Shown here: positions 1 through 9,033 of the stretch, piece by piece | Layout of the letters: every line of letters begins with the position of its first letter | Numbering within the stretch: the stretch's first letter is position 1 | Assembly (NCBI GenBank): GCA_021792135.1 | Contig: JAJYVF010000001.1 | Coordinates: 62,001 to 126,000 of the forward strand | Reading direction: 5' to 3' | Source of the DNA: Acidobacteriota bacterium | GTDB lineage: Bacteria > Acidobacteriota > Terriglobia > Terriglobales > Acidobacteriaceae | DNA length: 64,000 bases | Notes under the pieces: model-generated | What the model was told of the DNA's origin: nothing | Databases searched by the model: none | Seen by the model: the letters and a program-made list of their open reading frames with translations, nothing else | Made by a program: the position numbers and the translations under genes

Positions 1-1245
1 GCGAGGGCGTGGAAATGGTGCGCGCCAGTTCTGAGCTGGCGCCGGCATCCAGGGTAAAGCGGAGCTGGGGGAAATTGGCAAGGCGCTCATCGATGGACGC
101 GAGCTGCTTGATTTCAAATCCGGGCGTCAGCAGCGATTTGGTCAGGGCGGAGCCGTAGTTCACGCTGCCGAAGGTTCGGTGCGAAAGCTCGCCGCCGAGC
201 GACCAGCGCAGGCGGCCGCCGGCGAAGGCCGTGAAGCTGGCAGCGGCCACTTCCCGATTGAGGTGCAGCGATCCAAGCACGGGCGCCACGCCGGTAAAGG
301 AGCGGCGGATGGCCCAGTTCTCGTCGCGAAGATCGGCGGCGAAGCCCCAGCGCCACTGAGGCAACTCATGCGAGGGAGCGGAAAGCGACAGCCACAGGCG
401 GCGCTTCTGCGAGTCCCAGCGCAGCAGGGAGTCGAAATTGACAGCCGACCGCCGCATGTTCAAGTAGCGCGGATAGATCGTCTCGTACGGCAAGCCGCTG
501 AAGGTGGAAAGCAGCGCCTGAAAACGGCCCGCACCAAAGCCGTCCAGCTCCTGAGCGCGAAAGACCGCATCGAAGGCGCCGTTCTGCCGTGGATTGAGGT
601 GAATGCTCCAGGAGGGAAAGATTCCGAGAGCCTGGAGGCGCGCTTCGGTGGCGGTCAGCTGCGGTTCGCGCAGAACAGCGGCGGGCGAAAACGCAAAGGC
701 ACGATCGAGGAGCAGCCGGTGGACGCGAAGATGGGGATCGAAATGCAGGGCAGCAATGCGGGGCTTGTTGACACGATTCCAGTAGCGGAGCGCCGCGTCC
801 AGATTGCCGGAGAGGAAATAGACGGTTCCCAGAAAGTTGTTGGCGTAGTCGTCCCTGGGGTCGAGGCGCAGGGCTCTGCGCAGCCAGTGAGCGGCCGCGG
901 CGTACTGCTTCCGCTCAAAAGCGACGCCGGCCAGTTCGACGGCGAAGCGCTTCTGGCCAGGGCAGGCGCGCTGGCCCTCCAGCATCGCGCGATGCGCATC
1001 GTTCCAGCGGCCGAGACGGGCATACGCCAGGCCCAGTTCGAAATCCACATCGGGGCTCCGCGACGGCATCGCCTCGGCGAGCTTCACAACCTGCGCCCAC
1101 CGATGCTGGGCGAAGAGCTGCTGCACGCGGGGATCGCGGCTGTGCGATCCGGAGCACTGGGCGTGGGTGGTACGGGCCCAGGGAAAGCAGACCGCCGGCA
1201 GCAGAATTAATGGGAGGAGGGCGCGGGCACGGCGAGCAACATCCA
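1..1245 (-). CDS. TPR-repeat outer-membrane-type protein, C-terminus outside window
   Basis: The minus-strand frame is open from about 1245 to the left edge, so the C-terminus is missing. A basic stretch followed by a hydrophobic segment (LLPLILLPAVCFPWA) and THAQC looks like a signal peptide. The next ~150 residues alternate in TPR style (LGLAYARLGRWNDA, LGTVYFLSGNLDAAL). After that come alternating aromatic/polar strands (WRWGFAADLRDENW, RLRWSLGGELSHRTFG), as in outer-membrane barrels. The frame has no ATG, GTG or TTG near the signal sequence; a CTG at 1245-1243 lies inside the upstream peptidase gene, in the -1 frame. Translation is therefore probably coupled to the C39-like gene. Known bacterial C39-like proteins can carry C-terminal TPRs, so the two may act together. 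The role is unknown. Confidence 0.72.
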
Positions 1246-1758
1246 GTCGCCGGTTGCGCTCCAGTCTTTCTCGAATGCTGCACGCTCCTGTGTGAGGAGC
1301 TTACGCTCCGCCGGATCGTTCATGGTGACGAGGTTGCGGGCGGGATCGATGCCGTCCACAACCACATAATGCAGTTCCGACTGGCCCTCGGGGCGGATGG
1401 CGACGATCAGCGGCCGTCCTTTGGCGAGCTGCTCAGGCAGGTCGCTCCAGCGGCCGCTGAGGACGAAGACCAGGAAGCCATGCTGGCGCAGATAGGCCTG
1501 CATGGCAGAAGCCTCGATGCCGTGCGCGCGGGGAGAATAGAGCCGGCGCTGAATGACAGTCACGCTGCTGTCGCGGCCAGCCGGCCTGCTCTGCTGCGCA
1601 GCCCAGTACTGCATCACCATGGAAAGCGAGGCCGCACCGCAGCCCTCCCTGGGCTGGCTCACAAAGGGCACATCGATCCACACGGCACGCGCCGTCCGCG
1701 CGCCGGAGGCGACCGACGCCGCCAGCATCAGAGAAGCTGCGAGCGCGAATCTGCTCAT
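1207..1758 (-). CDS. Exported C39-like papain-fold cysteine peptidase
   Basis: 183 residues. An N-terminal signal peptide (SLMLAASVASGARTARA) is followed by a compact C39-like domain. The catalytic set is visible: Gln35 before Cys40 in SQPREGCGAAS, His130 in SELHYVVVDG, and Asp148 in TMNDPA. This matches the peptidase C39 family, whose best-known members cleave bacteriocin leaders after double glycine. Stand-alone exported forms like this one are of unknown substrate. There is no ABC transporter fused or nearby, so classical bacteriocin export is unlikely. The stop codon lies inside the start region of the downstream TPR gene, which implies co-translation. ATG at 1758. Confidence 0.8.
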   Translation of the reverse strand: MSRFALAASLMLAASVASGARTARAVWIDVPFVSQPREGCGAASLSMVMQYWAAQQSRPAGRDSSVTVIQRRLYSPRAHGIEASAMQAYLRQHGFLVFVLSGRWSDLPEQLAKGRPLIVAIRPEGQSELHYVVVDGIDPARNLVTMNDPAERKLLTQERAAFEKDWSATGDWMLLAVPAPSSH

Positions 1759-2033
1759 ACCATCAGTGAATCACAATTGCGATCATCACCACGATGGCCG
1801 CGCGATGACAGGCCAGGCCCCAGTAGTGAGATGGCCGGTGTTCAGCGCGATAGCTACGCCGCAAATTTCTCCGCCGCTGTTGGCCTTGGTTCAGGCTCCG
1901 CTGCCCGGCCGCGAAGGCCGGAGGAGCAGCCGCTCGCGATCAGAATTTCGTCCGCACCAATCCGTCATGGCATAGTCTTATGGAAGCGGCTGCTCGCATG
2001 GCGGCCGCCCAGCCTGAGAAACGCTGCACACCT

Positions 2034-3227
2034 ATGCTTCGGATTCTGCTGGATCTTGGCCTCCTCGGCCTGCTCACCTCCACCGCATTTACGCTGCTGG
2101 CCATCGCCGGCCTGCGGCGCTTTCTCAGAGAGCCGGCGGCGGCGGTCGAGCTCTCTTTTACCCCCCCGGTGAGCCTGTTCAAGCCGCTGCACGGAGCCGA
2201 GCCGAATCTGGAAGCGCATCTGGAGACCTTTTTCCTGCAGGATTATCCCCGCTTCGAGATATTGTTCTGCGCCCGTTCAGCGGGCGACCCGGGCCTTTCT
2301 GTCGCTCGGCGGGTGGCCGCGCGCCATCCACAGATCGCCGCCCGCTTTCTGACCACGGGCGAGGACACCTACAGCAACGCGAAGGTCTCGTCGCTCGAAC
2401 GGATGCATGCCGCGGCACGCCACAATATCTTCGTCATCAGCGACAGCGATGTCCGGGTGAGCCCGGGCTATCTCCGCGAAGTCATTGCCCCGCTGGCCGA
2501 CGATGCCGTGGGCGCCGTTACCTGTCTGTACCGCGGGGTAGCGGACGGTACATTGTGGTCGAAGCTGGAAGCGGCCGGCATGTCGGTCGAGATGACCTCG
2601 GGAGTGCTGGCGGCCAATCTGCTGGAGGGGATGAGATTCGCGCTTGGACCGACGATGGCAGTCCGCCGCCGCTGCGTGGAGCGGATGGGGGGCTTCGGAG
2701 TGCTGGGGCCCTACTGCTCGGACGATTTTCTGCTGGGCGCCAGGGTGGCGGAGCAGGGCGAGGTCGTGGTGCTTTCGCGGCACGTCATCGATCACATCAT
2801 TCTGAACATCGGCTTCCTGGATTCGCTGCAGCACCAGACGCGGTGGATGAAATCGACGCGCTTTTCACGGCCTCTGGGACACCTGGGAACGGGGCTGACC
2901 TTCAGCGTTCCCTTTGGAATTCTGGCCTGTGCCGGCGCGGCGGGCCTCCATCATCCTGTCGCCGGACTGTCGCTGCTGGCCTACGGTATCGCCCAGCGCA
3001 TGCTTCTGGCCGCGCTGCTGGGCTCCGGAGCGGTCCACGAGCGCCAGCCGCTGCGCACCGTGCTGCTATATCCGATCCGCGATCTGCTGGGCTTCTGCTG
3101 CTGGGCTGCCAGCTACCTGGGCAGCACGATTCTGTGGCGCGGAAACCGCTATCGCCTGACCCGCGGCGGTCTGATGCACCCGCTCTCCGTGCAGTCCGGC
3201 GAGCCGGAATCCAGGGTACCGGCTTAG
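2034..3227 (+). CDS. hpnI: GT21 glycosyltransferase, HpnI-like (hopanoid/ceramide glucosyltransferase family)
   Basis: 397 residues from ATG 2034. An upstream in-frame ATG at 1980 adds a polar leader that would spoil the N-terminal membrane helix, so 2034 is preferred. One N-terminal helix (DLGLLGLLTSTAFTLLAIAG), a cytosolic GT-A domain and several C-terminal helices match the GT21 layout. The signature residues are present: SDSD at 136-139 (metal/nucleotide), CSDD at 228-231, and QHQTRW at 266-271, the (Q/R)XXRW processivity-type motif. In HpnI the reaction adds GlcNAc to bacteriohopanetetrol; ceramide glucosyltransferases share the fold. No other hpn gene is in the window, so the symbol rests on family similarity alone. 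Confidence 0.75.
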   Translation: MLRILLDLGLLGLLTSTAFTLLAIAGLRRFLREPAAAVELSFTPPVSLFKPLHGAEPNLEAHLETFFLQDYPRFEILFCARSAGDPGLSVARRVAARHPQIAARFLTTGEDTYSNAKVSSLERMHAAARHNIFVISDSDVRVSPGYLREVIAPLADDAVGAVTCLYRGVADGTLWSKLEAAGMSVEMTSGVLAANLLEGMRFALGPTMAVRRRCVERMGGFGVLGPYCSDDFLLGARVAEQGEVVVLSRHVIDHIILNIGFLDSLQHQTRWMKSTRFSRPLGHLGTGLTFSVPFGILACAGAAGLHHPVAGLSLLAYGIAQRMLLAALLGSGAVHERQPLRTVLLYPIRDLLGFCCWAASYLGSTILWRGNRYRLTRGGLMHPLSVQSGEPESRVPA

Positions 3228-3445
3228 ATCAGACGCCGGCACAAACGCCGCGATGCCGATCCAGCCACGCGGCAGGTTGGAGCCGGGCCAACGGTTTCCG
3301 CAGAAATCTGCGCATACGCCCGCGTGAGTTGCTCAACGGAATGTTCGGATGAGAGAATACGACCGTTCGTTCGACGAGCAGAATTTATGTGGGTTCCCAG
3401 GACTGCCTTTCCCCAGGCATTCCGGATCTCGAAGAGGGAGATCGA

Positions 3446-4339
3446 TTGCGCATCCTTCGGAGTTCTCTGATTGCCTGCGGCCTGATCGCTTCGTTTTTCA
3501 GTCTTTCAGCCAGCGGCGCGAGCGGGCAATCGGCGGAGAACGACCGCCTGCCTCCGCCTCCGCACGCTGAGACGATCCATGTGAAGCATGTGCTGGTGAT
3601 CGGCGAGACCAAAGGCTTCGAGCACGATTCCGTGCCCGATGCGATGGCCGCCATTTACAACATGGGCAAGCAGAGCGGGCTGTGGGATACGGTCATGCGG
3701 ACCGACACGGAGCTGCTGACCAAGAAAGACCTGGGGCGGAACGCGAAAAATCTGAACTATTTCGACCTGATCGTCTTCGCCAGCACTACCGGCGAACTGG
3801 ACATGGACGACAGCCAGAAGAAGGACATGATGTCCTTCATCCATGACGACGGAAAGGGATTTGTCGGCATTCACGCAGCGCTCGACACCAATTACAAATG
3901 GCCCGAATACGGAGAAATGATCGGCGGCTGGTTTGACCAGCATCCCTGGTTCACCTTCATGGCGCCCATCATCAATGAGGACCCGAGCTTCCCGGCGGTA
4001 CGCCACTTCCCGCATGAATTCGTCAAATACGATGAGATCTATCAGCCGAAGGACTGGTCGCGGGACAAGGTGAACGTTCTGCTGAGTCTGGATCCGAGCC
4101 GGCTGGATTACTCGAACAATCCGCGGATCCACCGGCAGGACCACGACTTTGCGGTGGCCTGGGCCAAGATGTACGGAAAAGGACGCGTTTTCTATTCCAC
4201 GCTCGGTCATACCGAACAGGCCTGGGAAGATCCGGATATCCGCAAGATGTACTTTGAGGCGATTAAATGGGCTCTTTGGCTGACGGATGGAAGCACGACG
4301 CCGCACCCGCGGCCGGCTTCCCCGGACCAGTCTCACTGA
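3446..4339 (+). CDS. Exported ThuA-like domain protein
   Basis: 297 residues from TTG 3446, chosen because GAGGGAG lies five bases upstream and the protein then begins with a clean signal peptide (SLIACGLIASFFSLSASG). A GTG at 3389 would add a non-signal leader. The body is a ThuA-like fold (glutamine-amidotransferase-like): VLVIGETKGFEHDS at the start of the domain, FDLIVFASTTGELD, GFVGIHAALDT, MIGGWFDQHPW, HDFAVAWAKMYGKGRVFYSTLGH. ThuA is linked to disaccharide oxidation in rhizobia; exported ThuA-like proteins often accompany cytochromes and quinoproteins. First gene of a likely three-gene operon with the triheme cytochrome and PQQ enzyme downstream. The biochemical activity of this family is not settled. 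Confidence 0.82.
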   Translation: MRILRSSLIACGLIASFFSLSASGASGQSAENDRLPPPPHAETIHVKHVLVIGETKGFEHDSVPDAMAAIYNMGKQSGLWDTVMRTDTELLTKKDLGRNAKNLNYFDLIVFASTTGELDMDDSQKKDMMSFIHDDGKGFVGIHAALDTNYKWPEYGEMIGGWFDQHPWFTFMAPIINEDPSFPAVRHFPHEFVKYDEIYQPKDWSRDKVNVLLSLDPSRLDYSNNPRIHRQDHDFAVAWAKMYGKGRVFYSTLGHTEQAWEDPDIRKMYFEAIKWALWLTDGSTTPHPRPASPDQSH

Positions 4340-4411
4340 TGCGGCGGGGCGACCTTCCGCGCCAGGGCATGTGCCTTGTTCTCCAGCGATGACGAAAGGG
4401 AGTGCAGCGAG

Positions 4412-5485
4412 TTGAGGTGGGTGAGGGGCGTTTGTTTCGCAGCAGCGTTGGGAGCCATGGCAGCGGGCTCCTTCGCCAGTCAGGCGGATGCGGCGATCCA
4501 GCCGGGACAACAAACCGAGAGTCAGAGTACCGGCGCGGCTTCCTATGCGCAGCGCTGCGCCGCATGTCATGGCGATCAGCGTCAGGGGCATCCGCCCTCG
4601 TTTCCTTCGCTGATCGGCGTCGGCCAGAGAATGACGGCGGAGCAGATTGCGAAGCAGATTCGCAGCGGAAAAGGAAGCATGCCGCCGTTCCCCGGATTAT
4701 CGGATCAGGAAGTGCAGGCACTGGTGCACTATCTCACGGCGCCCGAGCCGACCGGAGCCGCGACCATGAGCGATACCCAGGCGAATGCCTCGGCGACGCC
4801 CCCTTCGTCGGCTGTGGAAGCGGGCAGCGCATTGTTTGAGCAGAACTGCGCTTTCTGCCATGGCCGCGACGCCGAGGGCGGCGAAACGGGTCCGGACCTG
4901 ACGCGGTCAAAGCTGGTGCTTTCCGACACGACGGGCGCGAAGATCTCTTCGGTAGTGCACGAGGGCCGGCCGGGGACGAAAATGCCGGCGTTCAACTTTT
5001 CCACGCAGCAGATGGAGAGCATCATCGCGTTTCTGCGCATGCGGGTCATCGCCGCCAATGCGGAGAAGGGTGAGCGCCGCGGGGTGGATGTTTCCGATCT
5101 GCAGACCGGAAACGCCGCGGCCGGGAAAGCCTATTTCTACGGCGCGGGAGGCTGTTCGAAGTGCCACTCGCCCACAGGCGATCTGGCCGGAATCGCCACG
5201 CGTTATCAGGGACTGCAGCTGGAGCGGCGCATGCTCTATCCTCGCGATGCGAAGAGCACGGTGACGGTGACGCTGCCGTCCGGCAAGACGATCAGCGGGA
5301 CCCTCGCTTATCAGGATGAATTCACGATAGGGCTGCGGGACAGCAGCGGCAGGTATCACTCCTGGGAGGCCAGCCGGGTGAAGTACAAAGTGGACTCGCC
5401 GGTGGATGCGCATGTCGAGCAGTTCGCCAAATACACCGATGACGACATTCATAACCTGATGGCTTATCTGCAAACGCTGCGCTGA
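4412..5485 (+). CDS. Exported triheme cytochrome c
   Basis: 357 residues from TTG 4412, preceded by AAAGGGAG and opening with a signal peptide (VCFAAALGAMAAGSFA). A TTG at 4376 is also in frame. Three CxxCH motifs lie at about 49 (CAACH), 146 (CAFCH) and 248 (CSKCH), each starting a cytochrome-c domain. Possible Met ligands are in GSMPPFPGLS and GTKMPAFNFS. In the third domain, about 60 residues of beta-rich sequence (VTVTLPSGKTISGTL, FTIGLRDSSGRYHSW) are inserted between the heme motif and the final helix (DDDIHNLMAYLQTLR). The 20-bp gap to the downstream quinoprotein suggests this cytochrome takes its electrons. Confidence 0.88.
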   Translation: MRWVRGVCFAAALGAMAAGSFASQADAAIQPGQQTESQSTGAASYAQRCAACHGDQRQGHPPSFPSLIGVGQRMTAEQIAKQIRSGKGSMPPFPGLSDQEVQALVHYLTAPEPTGAATMSDTQANASATPPSSAVEAGSALFEQNCAFCHGRDAEGGETGPDLTRSKLVLSDTTGAKISSVVHEGRPGTKMPAFNFSTQQMESIIAFLRMRVIAANAEKGERRGVDVSDLQTGNAAAGKAYFYGAGGCSKCHSPTGDLAGIATRYQGLQLERRMLYPRDAKSTVTVTLPSGKTISGTLAYQDEFTIGLRDSSGRYHSWEASRVKYKVDSPVDAHVEQFAKYTDDDIHNLMAYLQTLR

Positions 5486-5505
5486 ACCAGAGGTCTTGTC
5501 TCGAT

Positions 5506-7062
5506 ATGAAGCTGCTGAAATCCGCCCTGGGGGTCCTGCTGGGCTTCTGGTTCCTGCTGAGTGCCTGTGCCCCGCGCCTGGGGGCACAGGATCTGACCAA
5601 CGCTGAGCTGCTGCATCCCTCGCCGGACAGCTGGCCGACCTACCACGGCGATTACACCGGCGAGCGGCACAGCCACCTGACGCAGATCACTCCGGCGAAC
5701 GTGCACGATCTTGCTCTGTCCTGGGTTTTCCAGAGCAAACAGACGGCGACCATCAAGTCCTCGCCCCTGCTGGTGGACGGGATTCTGTATTTCACGGTGC
5801 CGGATAACGTGTGGGCCGTGGATGCGCGCTCCGGTCACATGCTGTGGCATTATTACCGGCCCTCGACGCAGGGCGACCACATCGGGCATCGCGGGGTCGC
5901 CATGCACGGGGGCTGGCTTTACTTCACGACGCCGGACTGCCACCTGATTTCGCTGAATGCGAAAGACGGCACGGTGCGGTGGGACAAACTGATTGCCAGG
6001 GTGAATCGCGGCTACTGGACCACGATGGATCCGCTGGTGGTGGGGAACCACGTCATCGTCGGGGTTTCCGGCGACTTCGATAACCTGACCGGCTATCTTC
6101 GCTCCTTCGATCCGGACACCGGCGCGACGCAATGGCAGTGGGACAGCACACCTCCGGCCGGTACGCCGGGCAAGACCACGGGAGGCATGACGTGGATGAC
6201 CGGCACCTACGATCCGTCGCTGAACCTTGTTTACTGGGGCACCGGGAATCCCACTCCGGTACTGAACGGAAAGACGCGGCCCGGCGCCGATCCCTGGACC
6301 TGCAGCATCGTGGCCATCAACCCGGACACCGGCAAGCTGGTGTGGGGCTTCGTTGCATCCCCGCATGACACGCATGACTGGGATGCGGTGGAGACACCCG
6401 TTCTGGTCGACGGCAATTTTCACGGGCATCCTCGCAAGATGCTGATGCAGGCTTCGCGCAACGGCTATTTCTTCGTACTCGACCGCACCAGCGGCAAGAG
6501 CCTGCTCACCGTCCCCTTCGGGCCGGTGAACTGGTCCCTGGGAGTTGACGCGCAGGGACGGCCAATTCCGAATCCGGAAAAGGAGCCTGCTCCGGACGGG
6601 CGGCTGGTTGCTCCGGATGAGGGCGGCGTGACCAACTTCCGTGCGCCGAGTTTCGATCCGAAGACCGGCTTGTTCATCGTCGATGCACACCCCAGCTACA
6701 GCATCTATTTCGCGAAACCGGCCGACGGAGCGTTTGGCTGGGCGGGCGCGGATTATGGATTGTGGGGCAAGGGGGTGATTGAGGCCATCGATTACCAGAC
6801 GGGCAAGATCCGCTGGAGCCATTTTGTCGGCCGCGGCGGGGACGGCGCCGGAGTGCTGACCACCGATTCGGGGCTGACCATCACCGGCGACGGAGAAGGA
6901 AACGTGCTCGCGCTCGCAACCAGCAACGGCAAAACGCTGTGGCACGCCGGCACGAGCTCGCCGATGGAGAGCTCGCCGATCTGTTACGAAATAGACGGCC
7001 GCGAGTACATCATGACCAGCAGTGGCGGCGACCTGTTTGCCTGGGCGCTTCCGCAGGAATGA
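5506..7062 (+). CDS. PQQ-dependent alcohol/sugar dehydrogenase-like quinoprotein
   Basis: 518 residues with an N-terminal signal or lipoprotein-like leader (VLLGFWFLLSACAPRLGAQ). The fold is an eight-bladed PQQ propeller with recurring W-motif blades (GYLRSFDPDTGATQWQW, SIVAINPDTGKLVWGF, VIEAIDYQTGKIRWSHF). The stretch SPHDTHDWDAVETP corresponds to the catalytic Asp region of methanol/ethanol dehydrogenases. The vicinal Cys-Cys pair of methanol dehydrogenases is absent, so a periplasmic alcohol, aldose or glycoside substrate fits better than methanol. It is about 80-100 residues shorter than classical type I enzymes. Third gene of the ThuA-cytochrome operon; the triheme protein is the likely electron acceptor. 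Confidence 0.88.
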   Translation: MKLLKSALGVLLGFWFLLSACAPRLGAQDLTNAELLHPSPDSWPTYHGDYTGERHSHLTQITPANVHDLALSWVFQSKQTATIKSSPLLVDGILYFTVPDNVWAVDARSGHMLWHYYRPSTQGDHIGHRGVAMHGGWLYFTTPDCHLISLNAKDGTVRWDKLIARVNRGYWTTMDPLVVGNHVIVGVSGDFDNLTGYLRSFDPDTGATQWQWDSTPPAGTPGKTTGGMTWMTGTYDPSLNLVYWGTGNPTPVLNGKTRPGADPWTCSIVAINPDTGKLVWGFVASPHDTHDWDAVETPVLVDGNFHGHPRKMLMQASRNGYFFVLDRTSGKSLLTVPFGPVNWSLGVDAQGRPIPNPEKEPAPDGRLVAPDEGGVTNFRAPSFDPKTGLFIVDAHPSYSIYFAKPADGAFGWAGADYGLWGKGVIEAIDYQTGKIRWSHFVGRGGDGAGVLTTDSGLTITGDGEGNVLALATSNGKTLWHAGTSSPMESSPICYEIDGREYIMTSSGGDLFAWALPQE

Positions 7063-7166
7063 CGCCGGCGGCCGCCGCGCGGCGCTTCGGCGGGCGTCTC
7101 GGCTGAACGCAGGTTCGCTCGCGATCTTCACCCGGGAGTTGCAGCAGCTCCCCGGAACGCTGCACG

Positions 7167-7189
7167 GCCGCCCTCCGGAGGGGAGCCGC
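7167..7189. terminator. GC-rich inverted repeat between convergent genes
   Basis: The 185-bp gap between the converging PQQ dehydrogenase and membrane-protein genes contains CCCTCCGGAGGG (about 7171-7182) flanked by partly complementary GGCCG/AGCCGC sequence. It could fold as a hairpin on both strands. There is no T-tract, so a termination role is inferred from position only. Confidence 0.3.
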
Positions 7190-7247
7190 GACTGCGCCGG
7201 GCAGGGCCACACGACACCCGGCTCAGACGGGTCCTGTCCGCTGAGGG

Positions 7248-7910
7248 TCAATACATCCAGCTGCAGTCGCGGGTAAAATCGGTTGTCTCGGCGCGCCGCC
7301 ACGTCCCGCCGGATTTCTCGACGACGAAGATTCCGCCGCTGCCGCAGAACCCGCCACAGTTCCGGATGACCGAAACCAGCGCCCGGGTGTGCGCGCGGTC
7401 AAAGCCGGGAACGCCCAGGAAGCGCACATGACGAACCTTCCGGTAGTCATCGCATCCGGAAACCTGCTGATCGTGGACCTGCAGACAACGCTGCACCCGC
7501 GCCACCTGGCTGCGCCCCAGCACCTGGTATCCCTGCGGTATGGCGAACTTCGGCTGCCAGTCATGGCTTTGCCGATTGGCAGCCTCGAAGGCATCGGTCA
7601 TCTCATGCTCGTCGGGTGTTGCCGGCCTGAGACAACTGCCACCCACCTGGGGGATGTCGGTGACCGAATTTTCCGCGAAGACCAGCGGTTCCTGCACCGG
7701 CGCCTTGTAGAGGGCCGAGTAAACATCGTAGGCATCAGCGGGCACGGCTCCGCCGCCCGGCTGGTTCAGCGGACTGGTAGCCGCCAGATCCGGGATGGAG
7801 CTGCCAGCCGCTTTCCTCGCGGGGTGACGGGGAACAAGCCGTACCCAGAGGAGCGCCACAGCGGCCACCACCAGAATCAGCCGAAACCACCCGCGCCCCG
7901 ACAAACGCAT
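7248..7910 (-). CDS. Membrane-anchored protein of unknown function
   Basis: 220 residues from ATG 7910, chosen because GGGAGGAGAG stands directly upstream; a longer frame to 8039 has no such site. One N-terminal helix (FRLILVVAAVALLWVRLVP) is followed by an extracytoplasmic domain of about 190 residues. That domain has conserved-looking features: a Cys pair NCGGFCGSGG, single Cys residues at CLRPAT, CLQVHD and CDDYRK, and a beta-rich end (GIFVVEKSGGTWRR). The six Cys residues suggest disulfides. I do not recognise the family. It converges on the PQQ dehydrogenase gene upstream in the window. Confidence 0.7.
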   Translation of the reverse strand: MRLSGRGWFRLILVVAAVALLWVRLVPRHPARKAAGSSIPDLAATSPLNQPGGGAVPADAYDVYSALYKAPVQEPLVFAENSVTDIPQVGGSCLRPATPDEHEMTDAFEAANRQSHDWQPKFAIPQGYQVLGRSQVARVQRCLQVHDQQVSGCDDYRKVRHVRFLGVPGFDRAHTRALVSVIRNCGGFCGSGGIFVVEKSGGTWRRAETTDFTRDCSWMY

Positions 7911-8154
7911 TCTCTCCTCCCAGTACAGAAAGGGGGCTGTAACCGCGGAACCTCTCTGCTGAAATTGTAGGCCCGCAGCAGCCCTGCCCCGAAGCCTGCC
8001 CGGGGCTGGCGGTCGCGCCACGATCTCCGCCCTCGTCACCGAAATTTTCTCTTAACTCACCCTTTGCCGATCTGGCGAAATCGTTGCTGCGCTGTTTGTC
8101 GGCGCGGCGGCGGGCATTTCTTCCATCGTGCTGCCCCTCACTGGGTTTTCCAAT

Positions 8155-8813
8155 ATGTCCAAACGGCTGGCTGCCAGCATCGCCGGAGCTGTCTCCCTCG
8201 GCAGCTATGAAGCCGGAGTTCTGTGCGAAGTCCTGGACGCGGTCAGCCAGCATAACCAGGACCCGGCAACCGCGGACGAAGACCACATCGTCATCGATGT
8301 TCTGACCGGAGCGTCGGCCGGCGGCATGACCGCGGTCATCCTCACCCAGAAGCTGCTGTACAGCGCTGGAGGGGCTTCAGGCGACGGGCGACGACGAACC
8401 CGCTCCAGTCGCGGGGCAGGCGGAGGCCTTGCGGGACGCCGTGCTGGCTTTCGAGACCGCCGCGGGACTGGGAGCGGGGGATTACGTGTGCATTTACGGG
8501 ATCACGGCGAGCGACAGCCAGCTGGCAGGCGCGGGGCTGGAAGCATTTCCTGGATTCTTCGATCAGCGCTTTCGCGACCACGACTACGCTGTGGGACGCT
8601 CGCATGCTCGCGCCGTTCCGCAGGATGCTGCTGGACGGGATCAGCCTCGGTCAGGTGCCCAATTCCGACCTGTGCCTGTTCAAGGCAGGCATGCGCAGAC
8701 GAGTGAACCGGATGCTGGAAGAGATGTGGGGGCCGGTACTCTCGCTCCCGGCGATACCGGGCTCGGACCTGATCCTCGAGCCGGTACTGGAGCGCATGAT
8801 CGCGCGGAGTTAA
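8155..8813 (+). pseudogene. Broken patatin-like phospholipase gene
   Basis: The 5' part (ATG 8155) encodes a patatin start: SIAGAVSLGSYEAGV is the oxyanion-loop region and DVLTGASAGGMTA the GxSxG nucleophile elbow. After KLLYS (about 8362) the homologous-looking sequence continues in the +1 frame (LEGLQATGDDE, then DYVCIYGITASDSQLAG and FFDQRFRDHDYAVGR up to about 8600). A third frame then carries MLAPFRRMLLDGISLG through LEPVLERMIARS, stopping at 8811-8813. Three frames in 660 bp, and a length far below the ~500 residues of intact relatives, indicate at least two frameshifts and a large internal loss including the catalytic Asp region. No complete enzyme can be made. Confidence 0.75.
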
Positions 8814-9033
8814 GAGCAGGAGCCGGCCAGGATCCGGATCAGCACCTGCGCAATCATGCGCTCGCGGGAAGCGGGTAACCCGGCACGTTACGGGTTCAAT
8901 CCTCGCGCCTCTGTGACCGGACGCACAGACACGTGCTCCTGTCCGTGCCACAATCTGCGGCGTCGAATCCTCGCACGAGACCCAACTCTCGCGAGTTGTG
9001 CTGGTTCCGGTATTTCGGTCACGGAGGGTCACT

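Noticed and set aside
179-1210. Long plus-strand open frame over the TPR gene
   Set aside because: It is antisense to a frame with a signal peptide and TPR pattern, and its own translation has no domain character.
1207-1758. Bacteriocin processing/export locus
   Set aside because: The C39-like domain is alone, with no ABC transporter, no small double-glycine peptide gene and no immunity gene nearby.
5464-7302. 612-residue minus-strand open frame opposite the PQQ dehydrogenase
   Set aside because: It is the high-GC antisense shadow of a clear quinoprotein gene, rich in Arg/Gly/Pro with no motif.
8155-8813. Programmed frameshifting to make an intact patatin protein
   Set aside because: Three frames are needed and no slippery heptamer is seen at the joins; central family sequence is also missing, so decay is the simpler reading.
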